Below are positions 34,130-45,696 of a DNA stretch of 64,000 bases, in pieces; position 1 is the stretch's first letter; the number at the start of each line of letters is the position of its first letter. The notes under the pieces are model-generated. The model saw only the letters and a program-made list of their open reading frames with translations. It made no database searches and had not been told where the DNA came from. Made by a program: the position numbers and the translations under genes. Source of the DNA: Salinibacterium sp. SWN167 (GTDB lineage Bacteria > Actinomycetota > Actinomycetes > Actinomycetales > Microbacteriaceae); assembly GCF_015864665.1 (NCBI RefSeq), contig NZ_JADYWU010000003.1, positions 127,399 to 191,398 of the forward strand, given 5' to 3'.

Positions 34130-34135
34130 ATCTTA
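34130..34135 (-). promoter_or_regulatory. -10 hexamer of a possible leaderless promoter driving the FHA/kinase/EccC-like cluster
   Basis: TAAGAT lies on the minus strand, followed by 6 bases and the GTG start of the FHA gene. No clear -35 is present. No Shine-Dalgarno sequence sits between it and the start codon, which supports leaderless translation. Confidence 0.5.
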
Positions 34136-34166
34136 GACACGCTTGACGTTTTCTCGTGGGAGCGCG

Positions 34167-35603
34167 TCACGCTTGTCCGATAAAACTCATCACGTGTTTG
34201 ATTCGCGTGTAGTCCTCGAAGCCGTAGCTCGAGAGATCTTTGCCATATCCGGAGTGCTTGAAACCGCCGTGGGGCATTTCCGCGACAATCGGAATGTGGG
34301 TGTTAATCCACACGCAACCGAAGTCGAGGTGCTTTGCGAATCGCATTGCGCGACCGTGATCGCGAGTCCACACGCTCGAAGCCAAACCGTAGTTGACGTC
34401 GTTGGCCCACTCCAGCGCTTGGTTCTCATCCGTGAATTTCTGGACGGTGATGACGGGGCCGAAGATTTCATTCTGCACGGCGGAGTCGTGTTGCTGCAGC
34501 CCAGAAACGATCGTGGCTTCGTAGAAGTAGCCCTGGCTGCCTTGGCGCGTGCCTCCGAGCTCGACGTGAGCGTGCGAGGGCAACTCCTCGATCACGCGTG
34601 ACACTTGAGCAAGCTGGTTCGCGTTGTTGACGGCACCGAAATAGACGTCTTCGTTTGGCGCACCCGTTGTCGCGTTGTCACGCGTCCAGGCTACGAGGGC
34701 TGCCACGAATTCGTCGTGTACTTGCTCGTGCACGATCACTCGGGTGGCCGCGGTGCAGTCTTGGCCCGCGTTGAAATAGCCTGCGGCCCCAATTCCGGCG
34801 ACGGCGGACTCGATGTCGGCATCGTCAAAGACGATGACCGGAGCCTTGCCGCCCAGTTCCAAGTGCACACGCTTGAGATCAACGGATGCTGCCTTAGCGA
34901 CTTCCATTCCCGCCCGCACCGATCCCGTAATCGACACCATCTGTGGCGTCTTATGGTCGATCATGAGACCGCCAGTGGTGCGGTCTCCCGTCAGAACATT
35001 GAAGACGCCGGCTGGCAGGAACTCCGAGGCGATCTCGGCGAACAGCAGGGTAGCCGAGGGTGTCGTGTCGCTGGGCTTCAGCACCGTCGTGTTGCCTGCG
35101 GCGATTGCCGGGGCAACTTTCCAGACGGCCATGTTGAGTGGGTAGTTCCACGGCGCTACTTGACCAATTACGCCGATCGGCTCGCGGCGAATCGATGACG
35201 TGTGGTCCTTCATATACTCGGCAGAGGCCATGCCCGAGAGGTGTCGAGACTCTCCCGCAAAGAATCGGATCTGGTCAACGGAGAGCATGATCTCGTCCGC
35301 GACGAGACTGGCGCGAGGCTTTCCGGTGTCTTTCGATTCAAGGTCAGCGAATTCGTCGGCGCGTGCTTCCATGGCATCGGCGATGCGGAACAGGGCGAGT
35401 TGGCGCTCCGAGGGGGTGGTTTCGCCCCAGGTCTCGAAGGCGGTGGATGCGGCAGCGTAGGCAGCGTCGACGTCGGCCGCCGACGAAACAGGCGACTCTG
35501 CGTAGCTGTGTTCAGTCGCGGGGTCGATCACGTCGAAACTGGACTCGGTGCGCGCGGCTACATACTCGCCGTTGATGAAGTTCTTGATTTCTGAAGCGCT
35601 CAT
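34167..35603 (-). CDS. Aldehyde dehydrogenase, probably gamma-aminobutyraldehyde dehydrogenase-like
   Basis: NAD(P)-dependent aldehyde dehydrogenase of 478 residues. Asn153 (APWNYP), Glu249 (LELGGKAP) and the nucleophile Cys283 ([12 protein letters not shown]) are in place. The [12 protein letters not shown] sequence is typical of aminobutyraldehyde/betaine-aldehyde-type members. It is divergent from an Lrp regulator followed by a class III aminotransferase, which fits a route amine to amino-aldehyde to amino acid, for example putrescine to GABA. The exact substrate is inferred from context. Confidence 0.9.
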   Translation of the reverse strand: MSASEIKNFINGEYVAARTESSFDVIDPATEHSYAESPVSSAADVDAAYAAASTAFETWGETTPSERQLALFRIADAMEARADEFADLESKDTGKPRASLVADEIMLSVDQIRFFAGESRHLSGMASAEYMKDHTSSIRREPIGVIGQVAPWNYPLNMAVWKVAPAIAAGNTTVLKPSDTTPSATLLFAEIASEFLPAGVFNVLTGDRTTGGLMIDHKTPQMVSITGSVRAGMEVAKAASVDLKRVHLELGGKAPVIVFDDADIESAVAGIGAAGYFNAGQDCTAATRVIVHEQVHDEFVAALVAWTRDNATTGAPNEDVYFGAVNNANQLAQVSRVIEELPSHAHVELGGTRQGSQGYFYEATIVSGLQQHDSAVQNEIFGPVITVQKFTDENQALEWANDVNYGLASSVWTRDHGRAMRFAKHLDFGCVWINTHIPIVAEMPHGGFKHSGYGKDLSSYGFEDYTRIKHVMSFIGQA

Positions 35604-35662
35604 GCGTCAACGATAGCGAGGGTGTCCTCCGGAATCTACCCGCAGACTGACGGTTTCCGCAG

Positions 35663-35678
35663 CAAAATCACTATTTTG
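35663..35678. promoter_or_regulatory. Candidate Lrp-type operator between the aldehyde dehydrogenase and Lrp genes
   Basis: Inverted repeat CAAAAT-CACT-ATTTTG in an otherwise GC-rich region. A further CAAAAT occurs at 35714-35719 and serves as the -10 of the Lrp gene. AT-rich dyads like this are typical targets of Lrp/AsnC proteins, so autoregulation plus control of the divergent dehydrogenase is plausible. Confidence 0.5.
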
Positions 35679-35690
35679 ATTCGGAATCGC

Positions 35691-35719
35691 TTGCAGAAGC
35701 GGGTTTGAACTGACAAAAT
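35691..35719 (+). promoter_or_regulatory. Promoter of the Lrp/aminotransferase unit
   Basis: TTGCAG (35691-35696), a 17-base spacer and CAAAAT (35714-35719), followed by 6 bases and the ATG at 35726. The geometry predicts a leaderless transcript, although GAGG also lies in the 6-base gap. Confidence 0.55.
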
Positions 35720-35725
35720 CGAGGC

Positions 35726-36208
35726 ATGACCACCCCGTCGCGTAGTTCCGCAAACAAGCCTGTGCATCTTGACGACGTTTCAAAGGCCATCATCGAGCAG
35801 CTTCAGAACGATGGCCGACGCTCCTACGCTGAGATCGGTAAGGCAGTTGGCCTCAGTGAAGCCGCCGTGCGTCAGCGCGTGCAGAAGCTGACAGACTCCG
35901 GCGTCATGCAGGTCGTCGCGGTTACCGACCCCATGCAGCTTGGCTTTTTTCGCCAAGCCATGATTGGCATTCAGGTCTCGGGAGACACAACCGTCGTTGC
36001 CGAAACGATCGGAAAACTGCCCGCTGTCGACTATGTCGTTCTCACCGCTGGCAGCTTCGACATCCTCGCCGAAGTGGTCTGCGAAAACGACGACGACTTG
36101 ATCGACCTTCTCAACCGCGACATTCGCGGGATCGACGGCGTGCGTTCGACGGAAACCTTCGTCTATCTGCGCCTCCACAAGCAGTTCTACAACTGGGGAA
36201 CACGCTAA
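35726..36208 (+). CDS. Lrp/AsnC-family transcriptional regulator
   Basis: DNA-binding regulator of 160 residues. The N-terminal winged helix-turn-helix (about 18-65) contains DDVSKAIIEQLQNDGR, RSYAEIGKAVGLSEAAVRQRV and a recognition helix. The C-terminal half is the RAM/AsnC ligand domain that forms octamers. It lies between the divergent aldehyde dehydrogenase and the downstream aminotransferase, 33 bases from the latter, so it most likely senses an amine or amino acid and controls both. The acidic-aromatic C-terminal tail is unremarkable. Confidence 0.93.
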   Translation: MTTPSRSSANKPVHLDDVSKAIIEQLQNDGRRSYAEIGKAVGLSEAAVRQRVQKLTDSGVMQVVAVTDPMQLGFFRQAMIGIQVSGDTTVVAETIGKLPAVDYVVLTAGSFDILAEVVCENDDDLIDLLNRDIRGIDGVRSTETFVYLRLHKQFYNWGTR

Positions 36209-36241
36209 GCGTTCCTCACAACCCTCAAGAAAGCGTCAGCC

Positions 36242-37624
36242 ATGTCAGAGTACGACGAAGCCGATCTTCAACAAAAAGCCAAAGACCACCTGTGGATGCA
36301 CTTTTCTCGCCAATCGGTGATGGAAGACGGTGCCGGGGTTCCCATCATTGTGCGCGGCGAAGGCCACCACATTTATGACAGCAAAGGAAACAAGTACTTC
36401 GACGGCTTGAGCGGACTTTTCGTGGTCAATGCTGGCCACGGCCGCAAGCGCCTCGCCGAGGTTGCCGCCAAGCAGGCCGAAGAGCTCGCGTTCTTCCCGA
36501 TCTGGTCCTACGCGCACCCCAACGCCATCGAATTGGCAGATCGTCTGGCTGGCTACGCGCCCGGCGACCTCAACCGTGTGTTCTTCTCCACCGGCGGCGG
36601 CGAAGCCGTTGAGACTGCATTCAAGCTGGCTAAGCAGTACTGGAAGCTGCAGGGCCGTCACACTAAGCACAAAGTAATCTCCCGCGCGGTTGCCTACCAC
36701 GGCACCCCTCAGGGCGCTCTGGCCATCACCGGCATCCCCGGAATGAAGGAGATGTTTGAGCCTCTCGTTCCTGGTGGCTTCCGCGTGCCGAACACCAACT
36801 ATTACCGCGCAGAGGAAATGGGCTTCCACGGCACCGAAGAAGAATTCGGACTGTGGGCGGCCAACCGCATCGAAGAAATGATCCTCTTCGAAGGCCCTGA
36901 GACTGTTGCAGCCGTATTCCTCGAGCCCGTGCAAAACTCGGGTGGATGCTTCCCGCCTCCCCCCGGCTACTTCCAACGTGTTCGCGAGATCTGTGACGAA
37001 TACGACGTACTGCTGGTCAGCGACGAAGTCATTTGTGCCTTTGGTCGCCTTGGCCACATGTTTGCGTGCGACGCCTACGACTACGTTCCCGACATGATCA
37101 CGTGTGCCAAGGGAATGACGAGTGGCTACTCGCCCATCGGCGCCACAATCGTGTCTGACCGCATCTACGAGCCCTTCAAGCACGGCGCTACAACCTTCTA
37201 CCACGGCTACACCTTCGGCGGACATCCGGTTTCCGCTGCGGTTGCCCTGGAGAACCTCGACATTTTCGAAGAAGAGAAGATCAACGAGCACGTTCGCGAG
37301 AACTCACCGAAGTTCCGGGCTGCCCTTGAGCGCCTGCTCGACCTTCCTATCGTCGGCGATGTGCGTGGCGATGGATACTTCTTTGGCATCGAGCTTGTGA
37401 AAAATAAGGCGACAAAAGAAACCTTTAACGAGGACGAATCAGAGCGCCTGCTCCGCGGGTTCTTGTCGAAGGCGCTCTACGAAGCCGGCTTGTATTGCCG
37501 AGCGGATGACCGTGGCGATCCTGTGATTCAGCTGGCACCACCGCTCACGATCGGACCTGCCGAGTTTGACGAGATAGAATCAATCCTGCGCTCGGTCTTG
37601 ACCGAAGCATGGAGCCGTCTCTAG
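36242..37624 (+). CDS. Class III aminotransferase (putrescine/omega-amino acid-pyruvate type)
   Basis: PLP-dependent transaminase of 460 residues. The PLP lysine is Lys290 in TCAKGMTSGY, preceded by the DEV metal/cofactor motif (LLVSDEVICAFG), and the FSTGGGEAVETA phosphate-binding loop is near residue 117. The overall pattern, with a long N-terminus and RQSVMEDG, resembles putrescine- or beta-alanine-pyruvate aminotransferases (SpuC-like). With the aldehyde dehydrogenase it could convert a diamine to an amino acid. GABA or beta-alanine as substrate is equally possible. Confidence 0.9.
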   Translation: MSEYDEADLQQKAKDHLWMHFSRQSVMEDGAGVPIIVRGEGHHIYDSKGNKYFDGLSGLFVVNAGHGRKRLAEVAAKQAEELAFFPIWSYAHPNAIELADRLAGYAPGDLNRVFFSTGGGEAVETAFKLAKQYWKLQGRHTKHKVISRAVAYHGTPQGALAITGIPGMKEMFEPLVPGGFRVPNTNYYRAEEMGFHGTEEEFGLWAANRIEEMILFEGPETVAAVFLEPVQNSGGCFPPPPGYFQRVREICDEYDVLLVSDEVICAFGRLGHMFACDAYDYVPDMITCAKGMTSGYSPIGATIVSDRIYEPFKHGATTFYHGYTFGGHPVSAAVALENLDIFEEEKINEHVRENSPKFRAALERLLDLPIVGDVRGDGYFFGIELVKNKATKETFNEDESERLLRGFLSKALYEAGLYCRADDRGDPVIQLAPPLTIGPAEFDEIESILRSVLTEAWSRL

Positions 37625-37679
37625 AACTCACCAGGTTCGCCCCTCCCTCTGACCCCACGGCTCAGATAGAGTTCTTTTC

Positions 37680-38732
37680 GTGAGCACTGAGGATAAATCG
37701 CTAACGCAGCGTCCCCACGAAAGCGATGCGCGCATTACCGTTGCGCGCGTTATCGCGATCGTGCTCGCTGTCGCGCTCAATCTCGTGGTCATTGCGGGTG
37801 GTGTCTGGGCGCTGACCAACCAGCAGCGCATCTCGGATCAGTTCGCGGTGTGGGACTTTGAGCCATCGGCGACGGTGAAAGCGTATGTAACTACCGCTGC
37901 CATGTCCGAAGAGGGCCAGTTCCTGTTCTACGCCAGTCATCCCAAGATTGAAACGAACCCGATTTTCAACACCACGTGCTCCAACGTGGAAGAGAATTTC
38001 GGCGTGCTCGGGTGCTACTTTCCGAGCAGCAAGTCGATCTTTCTCTTTGATGTGACGGATGAGCGACTCGACGGCATCGAAGAAGTCGTCGCTGCCCACG
38101 AAATGTTGCACGCCGCGTGGGATCGCATGTCGAGTGAAGAGCAAGACGCTTTGACTCCCCTACTTGAGGCAGCCGCCGAAAGCATGAAGGATGATCCCGA
38201 GTTTGCGACGACCCTTGAGTTCTACGCGAAGACGGAGCCTGGCGAGCGCGCGAACGAACTGCATTCCATCATCGGTACCGAGTTTGCTGATCTCACTCCG
38301 GAACTTGAGGCTCACTACGCGACATACTTCACCGACCGTGCCACCGTTGTAGCGCTTCACGAGAAGTCGAACGCTGTCTTCACCGAACAGTTGGAGGCCA
38401 GCACGAAACTCGTCGAGCAGCTGGACACTCTTCGCGCGAGCATCGATGACGACTACGCGACCTACAACTCTGGCTATGACCAGCTCAACGACGATATCGA
38501 CAGCTTCAATTCACGCGCCGATGAGGGCGATTTCAACACCCTCGATCAGTTCAACAGCGAACGCAACGAACTCATAAGTCGTCAGGATTTCCTCAACACT
38601 CTCTATGATTCCATCGAAGCGGATGTCGATACCTACGACGACCTGGTGAAGCAGCTTGAGGCGCTCAACACGACGATTAGCGAACTCAACCAGAGCATCA
38701 ACATCGAGCCGCGCAACGAAGACGGCATCTAA
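37680..38732 (+). CDS. Membrane-anchored extracytoplasmic protein with an HExxH zinc-peptidase-like motif and a coiled-coil tail
   Basis: Protein of 350 residues with no firm named family. A short cytoplasmic tail, a single hydrophobic helix (about 21-45) and an extracytoplasmic region follow. Two cysteines (100 and 112) could form a disulfide. The segment AAHEMLHAAWDRM has HEMLH (140-144), matching the HExxH zinc site, with Asp148 four residues on, and acidic NELHSIIGTEF lies further down. Residues about 225-340 are heptad-rich and acidic, probably coiled coil. GTG start with TAGAGT 7 bases upstream. I infer a possible surface metallopeptidase; activity is untested. Confidence 0.72.
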   Translation: MSTEDKSLTQRPHESDARITVARVIAIVLAVALNLVVIAGGVWALTNQQRISDQFAVWDFEPSATVKAYVTTAAMSEEGQFLFYASHPKIETNPIFNTTCSNVEENFGVLGCYFPSSKSIFLFDVTDERLDGIEEVVAAHEMLHAAWDRMSSEEQDALTPLLEAAAESMKDDPEFATTLEFYAKTEPGERANELHSIIGTEFADLTPELEAHYATYFTDRATVVALHEKSNAVFTEQLEASTKLVEQLDTLRASIDDDYATYNSGYDQLNDDIDSFNSRADEGDFNTLDQFNSERNELISRQDFLNTLYDSIEADVDTYDDLVKQLEALNTTISELNQSINIEPRNEDGI

Positions 38733-38812
38733 CACCTCTCCTCACCAGCATCCCAATTCCTCTCGGAATTGCAATGTCCGAAAATAGCCAGCGGCCCAGA
38801 AACAGCACAGCG

Positions 38813-38818
38813 TACGCT
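38813..38818 (+). promoter_or_regulatory. -10 hexamer for a leaderless ogt transcript
   Basis: TACGCT is followed by 6 bases (CGACAC) and the ATG at 38825. This supports ATG 38825 over the upstream in-frame ATG at 38774. Confidence 0.45.
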
Positions 38819-38824
38819 CGACAC

Positions 38825-39337
38825 ATGCACACGATCACATCCCCCTCCACAGAGGTCGCGTACCTACTCAGAGTGCCGTCACCTATCGGCCGCATCGAGC
38901 TTACGAGCGACGGCGAGCACGTCACAGGGCTCGCCATCGAAAGCTCGGGCGCACTCCCTCACGATCAGCAGCCTGAAGCTTCGTGCGCGGTGCTCGTGCA
39001 GGCTGCTCAGCAGCTCGCCGAGTATTTCGCGGGAACGCGTCGATCCTTCGACCTCCCGCTATCCATGATTGGCACCGAGTTTCAGCGTTCGGTGTGGCTC
39101 CAGCTCGGTCAGCTCCCCTTCGGCGCTGCAGTGTCATATGCCGACATCGGGCGCGCTACCGGGCGACCGAGTGCGGGCAGAGCCGTCGGCGGCGCTGTCG
39201 GAGCCAATCCCATCCCGATCATCGTCCCCTGCCACCGCGTACTGGCTTCAAACCAGCGCATCACCGGCTATAGCGGTGGCGAAGGCGTTCCCACCAAGGT
39301 GTGGCTGCTCAAGCACGAGGAGATCGCTCACAAGTGA
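38825..39337 (+). CDS. ogt: Methylated-DNA--protein-cysteine methyltransferase
   Basis: Suicide repair enzyme of 170 residues that removes methyl groups from O6-methylguanine. The acceptor motif VPCHRVLASN (Cys near residue 134) and the helix-turn-helix region ADIGRATGRPSAGRAVGGAVGANP are intact, and GYSGG follows. The ATG at 38825 gives the normal family length; an in-frame ATG 17 codons upstream is possible. The stop overlaps the start of the next glycosylase gene (GTGA), so both alkylation-repair genes are co-translated. Confidence 0.93.
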   Translation: MHTITSPSTEVAYLLRVPSPIGRIELTSDGEHVTGLAIESSGALPHDQQPEASCAVLVQAAQQLAEYFAGTRRSFDLPLSMIGTEFQRSVWLQLGQLPFGAAVSYADIGRATGRPSAGRAVGGAVGANPIPIIVPCHRVLASNQRITGYSGGEGVPTKVWLLKHEEIAHK

Positions 39338-39924
39338 GCGATCGTGAAGCACTGATTGTCGGCCCCGACGGCCGAGCTCGGTGCAGCTGGGTGGGCGACG
39401 ACGAGCTGTATCGCAAGTACCACGATGACGAGTGGGGAAATCCGCTGCGCGGCGATCACCGCCTATTCGAGAAGATCATGCTCGAAGCATTCCAGGCTGG
39501 GTTGTCGTGGATCACGATCCTGCGTCGGCGCGAGGGCATCCGCGAAGCCTTCGATCAGTTTGATGCGGCAACGATCGCGAACTACGGCGATGACGACGTG
39601 GCCCGGCTCCTCGACGATCCGCGCATCATTCGCAATCGCCTCAAAGTCTCCGCCGCCATCACCAACGCGAAAGCGACTCTCGCGCTGACGGAGAACGCCC
39701 CGGGCGCCCTCGACACCCTTCTCTGGAGCTTCGCTCCCCCCGCTCGCCATGAACGGCTGCGCACTTTTACTGAAGTACCGGCCATCACCCCCGAGTCCAC
39801 CGCCATGAGCAAAGCGCTCAAGGCACACGGCTTTCGCTTTGTGGGACCGACGACGATGTACGCGCTCATGCAGTCTGCCGGCATGGTTGATGACCACCTC
39901 GAGGGCTGCTGGCGCGTGGCGTAG
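39334..39924 (+). CDS. tag: DNA-3-methyladenine glycosylase I
   Basis: Base-excision enzyme of 196 residues that removes 3-methyladenine. Family features are clear: RCSWVGDDELYRKYHDDEWGNPL at the N-terminus (zinc Cys and the catalytic region Glu/Trp), EAFQAGLSWITILRRR, the HhH-like IIRNRLKV, and FRFVGPTTMYALMQSAGMVDDH with the C-terminal zinc His/Cys (EGCW). GTG at 39334 overlaps the ogt stop; the longer frame would lie within ogt. The pairing with ogt makes a compact alkylation-repair operon. Confidence 0.94.
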   Translation: MSDREALIVGPDGRARCSWVGDDELYRKYHDDEWGNPLRGDHRLFEKIMLEAFQAGLSWITILRRREGIREAFDQFDAATIANYGDDDVARLLDDPRIIRNRLKVSAAITNAKATLALTENAPGALDTLLWSFAPPARHERLRTFTEVPAITPESTAMSKALKAHGFRFVGPTTMYALMQSAGMVDDHLEGCWRVA

Positions 39925-39941
39925 TCGCAGCGCTGCGTGAG

Positions 39942-40691
39942 CTATGCGTTCTCCACGACGAGGTCTAGCTCGCCAGGGGCACCATGCTCAAGACGGAAGC
40001 CTGCGCCGTTCGCCCAAGTAAGGAGCGAATCGATCGAGTTATGGTCGATTCCCGCTCTGATGAGAGCACGCGCAAAGAGTCCTTTGGACTTTTTGTTGAA
40101 GTGACTGAGCGCGACCCGTTTGCCGTCAGCGCCTTCGGTCACCACCCGGAGGTAAATGCTGTCGGCGGATGCAGCACCCAGTTGGGTGTAAGCCTCCGAC
40201 CGAAAGTCGAGCTGGAGCCCCTCAACCGCGGCAAGCGCCGCAGATACTGGTGCACGCCAGTACCGCTTCAACGGGAGGCCGGGCACCTTTGAATTGTGGG
40301 AAAGTCGGTAGGCCGGGATGGGATCTCCCGCGCCGATCGGACCAAACAATGCGGAGTGCACGACCACGCTTTTTTCAGCGAAGGCCCATTCTTCAGGAGT
40401 GAGCGACGCGGCATCCAGTCCATCGAAAAGAACACCCGTATAGCGCTTGAGGGCGGGCATCACTGGTGAAGCCTCAAGAGTGCGGTTACGTTCAACCTCG
40501 AACAGCTGCTTCGCGCTGATACCTAAAGCCCGCTGCGCTGCGTCAGTATCGCCCGCCAGCTCAATGAGAGCGTGCGACAGCGCATTTCGTTCCTCAGTAA
40601 GTTGAGGGAACGAGAGCTGAGTTAAGTCGAGCGCGGCGTTATCGTCTCCCCCGTCACGCTTTGTTTCAGAGGGTGGGAGAAGAATGATCAC
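39942..40691 (-). CDS. yaaA: YaaA-family (DUF328) peroxide-stress protein
   Basis: Soluble protein of 249 residues. Hallmarks are the N-terminal ILLPPSETKR and the C-terminal basic FNKKSKGLFARAL. E. coli YaaA lowers free iron and limits Fenton damage under peroxide stress. GTG at 40689-40691 overlaps the stop of the P-loop kinase-like gene; a longer frame lies inside that gene. It is convergent with tag, from which it is separated by 17 bases. Confidence 0.88.
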   Translation of the reverse strand: MIILLPPSETKRDGGDDNAALDLTQLSFPQLTEERNALSHALIELAGDTDAAQRALGISAKQLFEVERNRTLEASPVMPALKRYTGVLFDGLDAASLTPEEWAFAEKSVVVHSALFGPIGAGDPIPAYRLSHNSKVPGLPLKRYWRAPVSAALAAVEGLQLDFRSEAYTQLGAASADSIYLRVVTEGADGKRVALSHFNKKSKGLFARALIRAGIDHNSIDSLLTWANGAGFRLEHGAPGELDLVVENA

Positions 40692-41209
40692 GCGTCGAGG
40701 AACGCGGATGCCCGTTCGACGTTCACGCCGATGGGGCCTGCCGAGTCGAGAGTGATGCGCGCGACAGCGCCGCTCACTCCGCCCCACGGAGAATACTCTT
40801 CAACGCTCTGCTCTACTGCGTCACGATCGGGTGCGCCCGCGAGTGCACGCTTCGCAGCGCGTTCCACAAGTCGTTCTTCGTGCACAGCTTCGTCCGAGCA
40901 CACCACTTCGATGAAGCGGATGCCGGAGCCGGTGCGTTCCGCGAGACTGACCCATTGTTCACGGGCCGGATCTACCGCGTTGACGGCATCGATGATGATG
41001 TCATCGTCGTTAAGCAAGACTGATTCTGCTAGCGCCTCAGCCACCAGATAGGCAGCAAGTCCGATGGGTTGTCCGGCACTGATGCCGGCCTTCAGAATTG
41101 CTGTCTCGATCTGGTCGACTGAGAGCACGGTGGTCTTGCGCCGGGCGCCCACGACCTCTGCGATCGTGGTTTTTCCTGCGCCCGGCAACCCGGCCATCGC
41201 TATAAGCAT
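40688..41209 (-). CDS. Small P-loop NTPase, AAA/nucleotide-kinase-like
   Basis: Cytoplasmic protein of 173 residues. Walker A AGLPGAGKTT lies at 7-16; a Walker B-like DDIIIDAV lies near residue 74, and basic residues (ERLVERAAKR) form a possible lid near 115. The pattern resembles small kinases such as chloramphenicol phosphotransferase-like or shikimate-kinase-like AAA_33 proteins that phosphorylate small molecules. The substrate cannot be named. It starts 10 bases after atpC on the same strand, so it and yaaA may be read through from the ATP synthase operon. Confidence 0.8.
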   Translation of the reverse strand: MLIAMAGLPGAGKTTIAEVVGARRKTTVLSVDQIETAILKAGISAGQPIGLAAYLVAEALAESVLLNDDDIIIDAVNAVDPAREQWVSLAERTGSGIRFIEVVCSDEAVHEERLVERAAKRALAGAPDRDAVEQSVEEYSPWGGVSGAVARITLDSAGPIGVNVERASAFLDA

Positions 41210-41219
41210 GATTAGAAAA

Positions 41220-41480
41220 CTAGACGAGTTCAGCGGTGCTTGCCACCACTGTTACGGTGTTGTGCTCAACCGAGAGGAAGCCGTTGTCCGCGGTAGCGGT
41301 CACGTTCTTGCCATCTACGGTGGTCACACGAACTTCTCCCTGAGCCAGAATCGCGAGAAGCGGTTCGTGGCCGGGAAGGATACCGATCTCACCTTCAGTG
41401 GTGCGAGCGACGAGCTGGCTCGCCTCCCCCGACCAGATTTCCTGGTCGGCGGAGACGACGCTCACTGTCAGAACTGCCAT
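41220..41480 (-). CDS. atpC: ATP synthase F1 subunit epsilon
   Basis: Epsilon subunit of 86 residues, made of the N-terminal beta-sandwich domain (TVSVVSADQEIWSGEAS, IGILPGHEPLLAIL). The C-terminal helical hairpin of longer homologues is absent, as in other short actinobacterial forms. ATG at 41478-41480, two bases after the atpD stop. A longer frame upstream lies in atpD and has no support. Confidence 0.95.
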   Translation of the reverse strand: MAVLTVSVVSADQEIWSGEASQLVARTTEGEIGILPGHEPLLAILAQGEVRVTTVDGKNVTATADNGFLSVEHNTVTVVASTAELV

Positions 41481-41482
41481 TG

Positions 41483-43971
<2,489 letters not shown>

Positions 43972-44021
43972 GGCTTTCTAACTTTCTATGTCGTGTTGGT
44001 CGATGATCACTGGTGCAGAGC

Positions 44022-45659
44022 TCAGCGCTTCTGCTTGACGATCTTCTCTTGAGCGATGTCTTCTTCAGCGATCTCTTCGAACTGCTCAGAACCAACGGAG
44101 TTGAGGGACTTACCCTCACCCGTCTGGAAGCCAAGCTTGAAGGCTTCAACTCCGGCATCCATGTCGGCGATCAGCTGGTCGTCGAGGGCGTTCTTCTCGC
44201 GAAGGGTGTCGAGAACCTTGGTGTTGCGGGCGAGGTAGTCGTGCAGCTCGCTCTCAAAACGCAGGATGTCTTCAACAGGAACCTCATCGAGCTTGCCGTT
44301 GGTGCCGGCCCAGATCGAAACGACCTGCTTCTCGACGGGGAACGGCGAGTACTGCGGCTGGCGAAGCAGCTCGGTGAGGCGAGCGCCTCGAGCAAGCTGG
44401 CGACGGCTGGTGGGGTCGAGGTCGGATGCGAACATCGCGAATGCTTCGAGCGAGCGGTACTGAGCAAGCTCAAGCTTCAGCGTTCCCGAGACCTTCTTGA
44501 TCGACTTGACCTGAGCGTCACCACCCACACGCGAAACCGAGATTCCGACGTCGACGGCGGGGCGCTGGTTAGCGTTGAAGAGGTCAGACTGCAGGAAGAT
44601 CTGGCCGTCGGTGATCGAGATCACGTTGGTCGGGATGTACGCTGCGACGTCGTTGGCCTTGGTCTCGATGATGGGAAGACCCGTCATCGATCCGGCACCT
44701 AGCTCGTCCGAGAGCTTGGCACAACGCTCGAGCAGACGGGAGTGCAGGTAGAACACGTCACCGGGGTATGCCTCACGCCCTGGCGGACGGCGCAGGAGCA
44801 GCGATACCGCACGGTAGGCCTCAGCCTGCTTCGAGAGGTCATCGAAAATGATCAGTACGTGCTTGCCGCCGTACATCCAGTGCTGGCCGATGGCCGAACC
44901 GGTGTAAGGAGCAAGGTACTTGAAACCTGCGGGGTCGGATGCGGGAGCAGCCACGATGGTGGTGTACTCCATGGCGCCGGCTTCTTCGAGTGCGCCCTTG
45001 ACGGCAGCAATCGTCGAACCCTTCTGGCCGATAGCGACGTAGATGCAGCGAACCTGCTTGTTCTCGTCGCCGGACTCCCAGTTTTCCTTCTGGTTGATGA
45101 TGGTGTCGATCGCGATGGCCGTCTTACCGGTCTGGCGGTCACCAATGATGAGCTGACGCTGTCCACGGCCGATCGGGATCATGGCGTCGATTGCCTTGAT
45201 ACCGGTCTGCATGGGCTCGTGGACACTCTTGCGGTCCATGACGCCGGGAGCCTGAAGTTCAAGAGCACGACGGCCCTCAGCCTTGATCTCACCCAGACCA
45301 TCGATCGGGGCGCCCAGGGGGTCAACCACACGACCGAGGAATGCGTCTCCGACGGGCGCGGAAAGGACTTCGCCTGTGCGAGTTACTTCCATGCCCTCGA
45401 CGATGCCGGTGAATTCACCGAGGATTACAACACCGATCTCGTCTTCGTCGAGGTTCTGAGCGAGGCCCAGAGTTCCGTCAGCGAAGCGAATGAGTTCGTT
45501 GGCCATGACGCCGGGGAGGCCGTCAACGTGAGCGATACCGTCGGCAGCGTCTACGACGGTGCCCGTTTCGGTTGTCGCAGCCTTGCCAGGCTCGTAAGCC
45601 TTGACGAAGTCCTTGAGCGCGTCGCGGATCTCGTCCGGACTGATGCTGAGTTCTGCCAT
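44022..45659 (-). CDS. atpA: ATP synthase F1 subunit alpha
   Basis: Regulatory nucleotide-binding subunit of 545 residues. P-loop [11 protein letters not shown], the QKGSTIAAV region, the alpha signature [17 protein letters not shown], and the C-terminal helical domain are complete. The C-terminus is extended by roughly 20 charged residues ([14 protein letters not shown]), as in other actinobacteria. Confidence 0.97.
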   Translation of the reverse strand: MAELSISPDEIRDALKDFVKAYEPGKAATTETGTVVDAADGIAHVDGLPGVMANELIRFADGTLGLAQNLDEDEIGVVILGEFTGIVEGMEVTRTGEVLSAPVGDAFLGRVVDPLGAPIDGLGEIKAEGRRALELQAPGVMDRKSVHEPMQTGIKAIDAMIPIGRGQRQLIIGDRQTGKTAIAIDTIINQKENWESGDENKQVRCIYVAIGQKGSTIAAVKGALEEAGAMEYTTIVAAPASDPAGFKYLAPYTGSAIGQHWMYGGKHVLIIFDDLSKQAEAYRAVSLLLRRPPGREAYPGDVFYLHSRLLERCAKLSDELGAGSMTGLPIIETKANDVAAYIPTNVISITDGQIFLQSDLFNANQRPAVDVGISVSRVGGDAQVKSIKKVSGTLKLELAQYRSLEAFAMFASDLDPTSRRQLARGARLTELLRQPQYSPFPVEKQVVSIWAGTNGKLDEVPVEDILRFESELHDYLARNTKVLDTLREKNALDDQLIADMDAGVEAFKLGFQTGEGKSLNSVGSEQFEEIAEEDIAQEKIVKQKR

Positions 45660-45696
45660 TGTGTTTTCCTATTCCGTGGAAAGGTCTGCTAACTCG

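Noticed and set aside
38754-38771. Hairpin CAATTCC-TCTC-GGAATTG between the HExxH gene and ogt as a terminator
   Set aside because: The stem is short and not followed by a T run; it may be chance, and it overlaps the zone used by the alternative ogt start.
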